A stretch of 9,270 nt of DNA from an uncultured Lachnospiraceae bacterium. Lineage in GTDB: Bacteria > Bacillota > Clostridia > Lachnospirales > Lachnospiraceae. Below the pieces are notes generated by a model. That model had not been told where the DNA came from, made no database searches, and was given only the letters and a program-made list of their open reading frames with translations. The position numbers and the translations under genes were made by a program. The stretch is taken from assembly GCA_902803015.1 (NCBI GenBank), contig CADCOL010000273.1, forward strand, positions 1 to 9,270, in the 5' to 3' direction. Shown in pieces: positions 1 through 5,300 of this stretch. The first letter of the stretch is position 1. The number at the start of each line of letters is the position of its first letter.

Positions 1-18
1 CAGATCTGCGATTTTTTT
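1..18 (+). terminator. possible 3' end of an upstream gene's terminator
   Basis: The window opens with the palindrome CAGATCTG, followed by CG, A and a run of seven T at 12-18. If the bases just before the window are CG, this would complete a CGCAGATCTGCG hairpin with a T tail, the form of an intrinsic terminator of the preceding gene. Only the 3' part is visible, so the call is tentative. No coding frame entering from the left edge stays open for more than about 25 codons. Confidence 0.3.
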
Positions 19-39
19 GTGTAATAATGTAAGAGAGCA

Positions 40-69
40 TTCTATGTGCAAATCGAATTATGATATAAT
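40..69 (+). promoter_or_regulatory. predicted sigma-A promoter (extended -10) for the PPK2 gene
   Basis: A perfect -10 hexamer TATAAT lies at 64-69. It is preceded by TG at 61-62 with one intervening base, which makes an extended -10 element. The -35 region about 17-18 bp upstream (around 40-46, TTCTATG) matches TTGACA poorly, which is usual for extended -10 promoters. Transcription would start near 76-77 and give a leader of about 80 nt before the ATG at 157. The prediction is from sequence alone. Confidence 0.6.
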
Positions 70-86
70 ATGTTAAATGCATATAC

Positions 87-104
87 TGAATTGTTAACAA
101 TTCA
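87..104. promoter_or_regulatory. 18-bp perfect palindrome, candidate operator
   Basis: TGAATTGTTAACAATTCA is a perfect inverted repeat with no central spacer. It sits about 10-28 bp downstream of the predicted transcription start of the PPK2 gene, a usual position for a repressor operator. As RNA it could also fold as a 7-bp AT-rich stem with a UUAA loop, but that would be weak. A second, looser inverted repeat, CATCGG at 103-108 and CCGATG at 127-132, directly abuts it. I cannot name the regulator. The core TTGTTAACAA resembles half of a Rex-type site but lacks the four-base centre of the Rex consensus. Confidence 0.5.
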
Positions 105-156
105 TCGGCCGGTTTGGGGAAATTGTCCGATGTAACGCAGAAATGGAGGGTTGCGT

Positions 157-1629
157 ATGTTAGAGAATGTTCAGTTTCTGACGAGACCTGAAAAAGAGGA
201 AGAGAAGGCTCTTTTGAAGGCGGAGCAGGAAAAACTCGGTGTGCTTCAGATGCAGATTAAGGAGCACAAACTCCCGGTTATCGTTCTGTTTGAAGGATGG
301 GGGGCTTCCGGAAAAGGAACTCTCATCGGTGAAGTCATTCACAATATCGATCCCAGATTCTTTAAGGTTGCGACATTAAAGATGCCGACTGAAGAGGAAC
401 GCAGATATCCGTTCCTTTACCGTTATTTTGAAAAGATTCCCGAAGCGGGCAAATTCCGTTTCCTGGATTCCGGCTGGATGGATGAAGTTACCAAGGGTGT
501 ACTGCAGGGTGATTTGGACGAGAAGGCTTACAAGAGCCGCATCGAGAGCATCCGCAGATTCGAGCGTTCCTTAAGTGATAACGGATATCTGGTACTGAAA
601 TTCTTCATGCAGATTTCCGAAAAAGAACAGAAAAAGCGTCTGGATGAATTGGAGGATTCCAAAGATACCAATTGGAGAGTATCCAAATACGACCGCTGGC
701 AGAATAAGCATTATGACGAGTGCGTGGAAGTATTTGAAAAATACTTTGAGGACAGTTACAATCCGGCCTCTCCCTGGTATATTATTGATGCCAAGTCCAA
801 GAAATGGGCGGAGCTTCAGATTCTGCAGACCATGAATCAGGCGATTGAAACCGCATTGCAGAATTCTGCGTTATCCGTTCCGATTCCGCAGAATACATTC
901 CCGCTTGCACCCAGTGTGAAACTGAGCGAGATTCCCCTGGAAGGCAAGGAACTGACCGACGAGGAATACCGCGAGAAACTGGAATCCTTACAAAAGGAAC
1001 TCAGGGAACTTCACAATCGCCTTTATCGTAAGAAGATTCCGGTAATCATTGCCTACGAAGGATGGGATGCCGCAGGTAAGGGCGGAAACATCAAACGCGT
1101 GACTGAAAGTCTGGATCCGAGAGGGTTTGAAGTGCACCCGATTGCGAGTCCCGAGCCGCATGAAAAGGCAAGACATTTCCTGTGGAGATTCTGGACGAAG
1201 ATGCCAAGAACCGGACATATCGCCATCTTCGATCGTACCTGGTACGGAAGAGTCATGGTGGAGCGCCTGGAAGGTTTCTGTTCCGAAAACGACTGGAAGC
1301 GCGCATATAACGAAATCAACGAGTTTGAGAAAGAGTTAAACGACTGGGGCGCCATCATCATCAAGTTCTGGGTTCAGATTGACAAGGATACCCAGCTTGC
1401 ACGATTTACCGACCGTCAGAATACGCCGGAGAAACAGTGGAAGATTACGGATGAGGACTGGAGAAACCGTGAAAAATGGGATCTTTACGAAGATGCCGTA
1501 AATGAAATGATTGCCAAGACATCCACGGTATATGCTCCCTGGCATGTACTCGAAAGCGTGGACAAGAAATATGCCAGAATCAAGGCTTTGTCCATTGTTG
1601 TGGAGGAATTAAAGAAGCGTTTGAACTGA
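157..1629 (+). CDS. two-domain polyphosphate kinase 2 family protein (polyphosphate:AMP phosphotransferase type)
   Basis: The predicted enzyme transfers phosphate from polyphosphate to a nucleotide in the cytosol. Two tandem PPK2 domains are visible. Domain 1 has a Walker A loop EGWGASGKGT at about residues 46-55. Domain 2 has EGWDAAGKGG at about 301-310, the FDRTWYGR Walker B-type motif at about 358-365, and a C-terminal lid region with DEDWRNREKWDLYEDA and later PWHV. The 490-residue duplicated architecture is that of class II PPK2, whose characterised members phosphorylate AMP to ADP. In domain 1 the Walker B motif reads LDSGWM and has lost the Arg of DRSWY, so domain 2 is probably the catalytic one, as in characterised relatives. 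ATG 157 is chosen because GGAGG at 145-149 is 7 nt upstream. The in-frame TTG at 151 is too close to that site. The gene stands as a single-gene unit between its own promoter and a strong terminator. Substrate choice (AMP versus ADP) is inferred from architecture. Confidence 0.9.
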   Translation: MLENVQFLTRPEKEEEKALLKAEQEKLGVLQMQIKEHKLPVIVLFEGWGASGKGTLIGEVIHNIDPRFFKVATLKMPTEEERRYPFLYRYFEKIPEAGKFRFLDSGWMDEVTKGVLQGDLDEKAYKSRIESIRRFERSLSDNGYLVLKFFMQISEKEQKKRLDELEDSKDTNWRVSKYDRWQNKHYDECVEVFEKYFEDSYNPASPWYIIDAKSKKWAELQILQTMNQAIETALQNSALSVPIPQNTFPLAPSVKLSEIPLEGKELTDEEYREKLESLQKELRELHNRLYRKKIPVIIAYEGWDAAGKGGNIKRVTESLDPRGFEVHPIASPEPHEKARHFLWRFWTKMPRTGHIAIFDRTWYGRVMVERLEGFCSENDWKRAYNEINEFEKELNDWGAIIIKFWVQIDKDTQLARFTDRQNTPEKQWKITDEDWRNREKWDLYEDAVNEMIAKTSTVYAPWHVLESVDKKYARIKALSIVVEELKKRLN

Positions 1630-1637
1630 GTTTGCAG

Positions 1638-1666
1638 CCGCACCCCGAACGGGGTGCGGTTTTTTT
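1638..1666 (+). terminator. strong intrinsic terminator of the PPK2 gene
   Basis: A perfect 9-bp GC-rich stem, CCGCACCCC (1638-1646) with GGGGTGCGG (1651-1659), closes a GAAC tetraloop and is followed by seven T (1660-1666). It begins 8 nt after the PPK2 stop codon. There is no T tract on the other side, so it is expected to work only in the + direction. It should separate PPK2 transcription from the downstream cluster. Confidence 0.93.
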
Positions 1667-1749
1667 GTGCCTTTTTGGAATTTATGATTTTTTTAAAGTT
1701 CATTTTAGGTTCGCTCTGTACAATGACCTCAGAAAGTGAGGAAAAGCAT

Positions 1750-2472
1750 ATGAGTTATCAGGATACTTTTAAAAGATACGAAATCAAATATCTCTTGAAT
1801 GCTTCACAAAAAAGAGAGCTGATGAAAACAATTGAAAAACACATGGTGCTCGATCAGTACGGAAGAACCACCATTCAGAATATATATTACGATACACCGG
1901 ACTGGCAGCTGATTCGGACGTCTTTGGAAAAGCCGGTCTATAAAGAAAAGTTAAGACTTCGAAGCTACGGAACGGCAAATGCGGCGAAAACGGTTTTTAT
2001 CGAGATTAAGAAGAAGTTCGACGGAGTGGTCTATAAAAGAAGAACTTCCGCAACAGAGAAGGAAGCCATCGCCTACTTGAACAGAGGTATCAAACTGGCC
2101 GGACACGAAGATCAGATCTCCAGAGAAATCGATTATTTCCGAAATTTCTATAAAGGATTGAAACCGGCCATGTTTATCAGCTATGAACGTGAAGCGTTTT
2201 ATGGAAAAGCAGATCCGGAATTCAGACTCACACTGGATGAGAATATTCTCTGGAGAGAAGAAGACCTAACACTCCGAAAGGAAGCATACGGGACCGCGGT
2301 TCTGTTTCCGGGAGAGTGTCTGATGGAAGTAAAAGTGGCGGCGGCAATGCCGACGTGGTTAACAAAAGAACTGACAAGACTGGGGATTTTCCCGACATCC
2401 TTTTCCAAATACGGAAGAGCATATGAAATGAAACTGTCGGATGAACAGACAAGGAAAGAAAGGAGGGCGTAA
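1750..2472 (+). CDS. VTC-domain polyphosphate polymerase
   Basis: This 240-residue cytosolic protein matches the VTC catalytic domain (triphosphate-tunnel fold, as in yeast Vtc4), which polymerises ATP gamma-phosphate into polyphosphate. Visible signatures in order are KRYEIKYLL (8-16), IYYDTPDW (45-52), KLRLRSYG (67-74), FIEIKKKFDGVVYKRR (83-98), ISYEREAF (143-150), FRLTLD (158-163), LMEVKV (191-196) and SFSKYGRAYEM (217-227). These supply the basic tunnel residues and the acidic metal ligand (E193 by position) expected of the family. There is no SPX domain and no membrane segment, so only the polymerase module is present. ATG 1750 is chosen because GAGG at 1738-1741 is 8 nt upstream. Longer starts would begin inside the terminator stem (GTG 1654) or lack a ribosome site (ATG 1723). 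The stop is 2 nt from the next start, implying translational coupling. The family assignment is strong; polyphosphate as product is inferred from family. Confidence 0.88.
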   Translation: MSYQDTFKRYEIKYLLNASQKRELMKTIEKHMVLDQYGRTTIQNIYYDTPDWQLIRTSLEKPVYKEKLRLRSYGTANAAKTVFIEIKKKFDGVVYKRRTSATEKEAIAYLNRGIKLAGHEDQISREIDYFRNFYKGLKPAMFISYEREAFYGKADPEFRLTLDENILWREEDLTLRKEAYGTAVLFPGECLMEVKVAAAMPTWLTKELTRLGIFPTSFSKYGRAYEMKLSDEQTRKERRA

Positions 2473-2474
2473 GG

Positions 2475-3167
2475 ATGAGCGAATTATTTCAGGGAGTTTT
2501 CGAAAGTACGGCAACAACATTGCAACTGGGAGATTTTCTCGCATGTATGGGTGTATCCCTTGCAATCGGTGCCTTCCTGGCATTCCTTTATACGATAAAA
2601 AATGAATACACCAAGAGCTTCATCCTTACGATGGGCTTAATTCCGGCAGTGGTATGCGTGGTCATTATGATGGTAAACGGAAATGTCGGAGCCGGAATTG
2701 CGGTAGCGGGTGCATTCAGTCTGGTAAGATTCAGATCCGCGCCGGGAAGCGCAAAAGAAATATGCGCGATTTTCTCCGCAATGGGCGTCGGACTGATGAC
2801 CGGTATGGGATATCTCGGATACGCGGCAGTCTTTGCAATCGTTTTGGGTGCTGCGATGGTGATATTCAATGTGGTTTTCTCCGGAGAAAAGGAAAAAGCG
2901 GTTTTAAACAAAACGCTTCATATCACCATTCCCGAGAATCTGGAATACGAGAATGTCTTTGACGATCTTTTGGACGGATATACCGCAAAGCATCAGTTGA
3001 CGAATGTAAAAACGACAAATATGGGAAGCCTTTACAAACTGACTTATGAGGTAACCATGAAGCAGACCGGCAAGGAAAAAGAGTTTATGGATCAGATTCG
3101 CTGCAGGAACGGAAATCTGGAGGTTTCGTTATCGAAACAGGAAAGAAGCAATTATTCGGAATTATAA
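2475..3167 (+). CDS. DUF4956 family integral membrane protein
   Basis: The function is not established. The N-terminal 135 residues are membrane-embedded. Hydrophobic segments lie at about 21-41, 48-67, 70-84 (short, Gly/Ala-rich), 96-112 and 114-135. The AFSLVRFRSAPGS stretch at 80-92, placing two Arg near the membrane, is the hallmark I associate with DUF4956. The C-terminal part (about 137-230) is soluble and mixed alpha/beta in appearance, likely cytosolic. An excellent ribosome site, AGGAGGG (2461-2467), sits inside the end of the polymerase gene, 7 nt before the ATG, and only 2 nt separate the two reading frames. That coupling suggests a stoichiometric complex with the VTC protein. I infer that it may be a membrane anchor or polymer-export partner, replacing the fused membrane domain of eukaryotic VTC proteins. 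This role is not demonstrated by the sequence. Confidence 0.85.
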   Translation: MSELFQGVFESTATTLQLGDFLACMGVSLAIGAFLAFLYTIKNEYTKSFILTMGLIPAVVCVVIMMVNGNVGAGIAVAGAFSLVRFRSAPGSAKEICAIFSAMGVGLMTGMGYLGYAAVFAIVLGAAMVIFNVVFSGEKEKAVLNKTLHITIPENLEYENVFDDLLDGYTAKHQLTNVKTTNMGSLYKLTYEVTMKQTGKEKEFMDQIRCRNGNLEVSLSKQERSNYSEL

Positions 3168-3181
3168 AAGGAGACACGGCT

Positions 3182-4525
3182 ATGATAAAGAGAGAATATT
3201 TCAAAAAAGGAATGGCAATTGCGGGATTTATCGCACTTACATCCAGCGTTCTCGTGTTATCGGGATGCAAGGGAACCACATTCGCTTCGGTATTTCAGGA
3301 GTTTGCATCACAGACGGTTGCTTCGGAAGAAGTAAGCGAGGAAGCAAGCGAAGAAGCGGGTGAGGATACCGAAAACTACGGGCAGAACGATGCACAGGGA
3401 AACGAAATGTTTTCCGACAGGGATTTAAGCGGGGACTATACGGAGTCCGAATGTACCGTGATTACTCTTAACGGCAGCAGTGCAGGCATATCCGGTGACG
3501 GAGCGACCGTAAGTGACGGGACCGTTACGATAACGGAAGCCGGCAGTTATATTCTTCGCGGCAGCTTTGAAGGAATGATTATGGTAGATGCGCCGGATGA
3601 TGCAAAGGTTCAGATTATTCTGGACGGTGTGGAAATTACCAATGCTTCAAGTGCGGCAATTTATGTAAAAGAAGCGGATAAGGTGTTCTTAACACTGGCG
3701 AAGGGCAGCGAGAATGTCCTTACCAATACCGGCGATTTTGTTGCAATCGATGAAAATGATATCGACGGAACCGTATTTGCAAAAACGGATCTTACCGTAA
3801 ACGGTTCGGGCAGTCTTAACGTAAGTTCCGAAAAAGGACACGGAATCGTATCCAAGGATGACTTAAAGGTCACTGGCGGAACCGTTACAATCAAAGCCGC
3901 CAAGGACGGACTTTCCGGCAAGGACAGTGTAAGGATTGCAGACGGCACCATAAAAATCGATGCCAAGGAAGGCATTGAGGGAACCATGGTCTTAATCAAC
4001 GGCGGAGCAATCACCATCGATGCTTCCGACGACGGCATTAATGCAGCCGCCAAATCCGACAAGTACGACACTCCTTATGTGGAAATCAACGGCGGACATC
4101 TGATTATTACTATGGCAAGCGGAGATACCGACGGAATCGATTCCAACGGCGATATCTATATCAACGGCGGTACCGTGGAAGTGAATGCGCAGTCCCCGTT
4201 TGATTACGACGGAAAAGCCGAGCATAACGGCGGCACCATTATTGTAAACGGTGAGGAAACCGAAGAAATCACGAACCAGTTCGGCGGAAACGGCCCCGGA
4301 GGATTCGGCGGTTTCGGAGGTCCCGGAGGCAAGGGAGGAAAACCGGACGGCGACGGAGAAATACCGGAAGGTTTTGAGCCGGGAGATGCACCGGGAGGGT
4401 TTGACCCTGCGAATGTTCCGGAAGGATTTGACCATGACAAGCGTCCGGAAGGCGGAGAAAAGAAAGAGCGTCCGAACGGTGAAGGAAAGAAGGATAAAAA
4501 GCAGGAAAACGAGCAGAATAATTGA
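3182..4525 (+). CDS. lipoprotein with carbohydrate-binding beta-helix domain (Cthe_2159-like)
   Basis: This 447-residue secreted lipoprotein has a signal peptide (basic MIKREYFKK, hydrophobic 11-27) ending in the lipobox LSGC, with Cys29 as the predicted lipidated residue. A linker of three SEE[VA] repeats (48-59) leads to a repetitive beta-helix at roughly 90-360. Its rungs are of the form GGTVTI..A.DGL, GGAITIDASDDGINA and NGGTVEVNA, with many Asp-Gly turns. This resembles the carbohydrate-binding family typified by Clostridium thermocellum Cthe_2159, reported to bind cellulose and acidic polysaccharides. Residues 368-423 are Gly/Pro-rich with a loosely repeated PEGF/PGGF motif, and 424-447 are Lys/Glu-rich. 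AAGGAG at 3168-3173 lies 8 nt before the ATG. The gene follows the DUF4956 gene by 14 nt. The likely location is the outer face of the membrane, bound to wall or capsule polymer. The ligand is unknown. No CotH-like kinase domain is present. Confidence 0.83.
   Translation: MIKREYFKKGMAIAGFIALTSSVLVLSGCKGTTFASVFQEFASQTVASEEVSEEASEEAGEDTENYGQNDAQGNEMFSDRDLSGDYTESECTVITLNGSSAGISGDGATVSDGTVTITEAGSYILRGSFEGMIMVDAPDDAKVQIILDGVEITNASSAAIYVKEADKVFLTLAKGSENVLTNTGDFVAIDENDIDGTVFAKTDLTVNGSGSLNVSSEKGHGIVSKDDLKVTGGTVTIKAAKDGLSGKDSVRIADGTIKIDAKEGIEGTMVLINGGAITIDASDDGINAAAKSDKYDTPYVEINGGHLIITMASGDTDGIDSNGDIYINGGTVEVNAQSPFDYDGKAEHNGGTIIVNGEETEEITNQFGGNGPGGFGGFGGPGGKGGKPDGDGEIPEGFEPGDAPGGFDPANVPEGFDHDKRPEGGEKKERPNGEGKKDKKQENEQNN
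3323..3358 (+). repeat. three 12-bp in-frame repeats encoding SEE[VA]
   Basis: Three consecutive 12-nt units encode SEEV, SEEA and SEEA (residues 48-59), followed by the related GEDT. The second and third units differ at only two positions (AGCGAGGAAGCA and AGCGAAGAAGCG). They form an acidic, probably flexible spacer between the lipid anchor and the beta-helix. Such units could expand or contract by slippage, which would change the linker length without shifting the frame. Confidence 0.7.
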
Positions 4526-4550
4526 AAAAAGAGCCGTTTTGTGGGAAAAT

Positions 4551-4586
4551 AGTATTCGGGGTTTTATACTCCGAATACTTTTCTTT
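4551..4586 (+). terminator. probable intrinsic terminator or attenuator after the lipoprotein gene
   Basis: AGTATTCGG (4551-4559) pairs perfectly with CCGAATACT (4571-4579). The stem extends inward by a G-U and a G-C pair around a 7-nt loop, giving about 11 bp, and is followed by TTTTCTTT. The stem is AT-richer and the U tract interrupted, so partial termination is likely. It lies in the 94-nt gap between the lipoprotein gene and the response regulator, so the regulator genes could be read at a lower level from the upstream promoter, or separately from a promoter I could not clearly locate. A weak -10-like TATAAG lies at 4597-4602 without a convincing -35. Confidence 0.6.
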
Positions 4587-4619
4587 ATCGGCAAAATATA
4601 AGGACGAGAGGAAGAGCGG

Positions 4620-5300
4620 ATGAAACTTTTACTTGCAGAAGATGAAGTGGAATTAAACCAGGCCCTGGCCGCGGTTTTAAAACATAATAATTACTCCGTG
4701 GATTGTGTATATGACGGAGAGGAAGCGCTGGATTATCTGGAAATGTCGGAGTACGACGGTGTCATTCTCGATATTATGATGCCAAAGAAGAACGGTCTTG
4801 AAGTACTTCGTACAATCCGGGCAAAGAAGAATCAGGTACCGGTTCTTCTGCTTACCGCAAAGTCGCAGATTGATGACAAGGTGGAAGGGCTGGATGCAGG
4901 CGCAGATGATTATCTGTCGAAACCTTTTGTGATGAAGGAACTTCTGGCCAGAGTACGCGCAATTACCAGACGCCAGGCGGAAATGACGGACAATACCGTG
5001 CAGTTTGGGAATGTCAGCTTAAACCGTACCCTGTTTGAGGTCAGTGTCGGCAAGGAAAGCATAAGACTGGCAAACAAGGATTTTCAAATGCTTGAAATGC
5101 TGATGGTAAATCCCGGGCAGGTAATCTCGACGGATCGTTTTATGGAAAAAATCTGGGGATATGATTCCGATACCGAGATTAATGTGGTGTGGGTTTATAT
5201 TTCGAACCTTCGAAAGAAACTGGCATCGCTCGGCGCAGATGTCGAGATTAAGGCGGTCAGAAACCAGGGATACTCTTTAACCAGAAAGAATAATACATGA
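4620..5300 (+). CDS. OmpR/PhoB-family response regulator
   Basis: This 226-residue DNA-binding response regulator has a receiver domain (1-117) with the acidic pair E7/D8, phospho-acceptor D51 in ILDIMMP, T79 and K101 in LSKPF. The C-terminal winged helix (about 127-223) shows LANKDFQMLEMLM, VISTDRFMEKIWGYD, NVVWVYISNLRKK and the terminal VRNQGYSL hairpin. All residues needed for phosphorelay are present. AGAGG at 4607-4611 is 8 nt before the ATG. The stop codon overlaps the start of the histidine kinase gene by 4 bp (ATGA), a classical coupled pair. By position it is a candidate regulator of the upstream polymerase/DUF4956/lipoprotein genes, of the downstream EAL gene, or of its own operon. 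Its target DNA site cannot be read with confidence from this window. Confidence 0.96.
   Translation: MKLLLAEDEVELNQALAAVLKHNNYSVDCVYDGEEALDYLEMSEYDGVILDIMMPKKNGLEVLRTIRAKKNQVPVLLLTAKSQIDDKVEGLDAGADDYLSKPFVMKELLARVRAITRRQAEMTDNTVQFGNVSLNRTLFEVSVGKESIRLANKDFQMLEMLMVNPGQVISTDRFMEKIWGYDSDTEINVVWVYISNLRKKLASLGADVEIKAVRNQGYSLTRKNNT

Noticed and set aside
91..100. A Rex (NADH-sensing repressor) site at TTGTTAACAA.
   Set aside because: The Rex consensus as I know it has TTGTTAA and TTAACAA separated by about four bases. Here the halves overlap, so the spacing is wrong.
151..156. TTG 151 as the PPK2 start.
   Set aside because: The GGAGG site ends at 149, leaving a spacer of one base. ATG 157 has the normal 7-nt spacing.
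1683..1688. TATGAT as a -10 box for the polymerase cluster.
   Set aside because: The corresponding -35 position falls on the terminator T tract (TTTTTT) and there is no TG extension, so it is not a convincing promoter.
1654..1749. A longer N-terminus for the VTC protein from GTG 1654, ATG 1684 or ATG 1723, which would look like a hydrophobic leader.
   Set aside because: The first start lies inside the PPK2 terminator stem and none has a ribosome binding site, while ATG 1750 has GAGG 8 nt upstream and begins right at the conserved KRYEIKY region.
3182..4525. The lipoprotein as a CotH-type spore-coat kinase, a common neighbour of VTC/DUF4956 genes.
   Set aside because: The sequence is a repetitive beta-helix with Asp-Gly turns and no kinase-like motifs.
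3992..4594. A 200-codon open frame on the reverse strand opposite the lipoprotein 3' end.
   Set aside because: It lies antisense to the repetitive beta-helix and Gly/Pro-rich coding region, whose biased codons keep the opposite frame open by chance. Its translation resembles no family I recognise, and the + strand gene there is clear.
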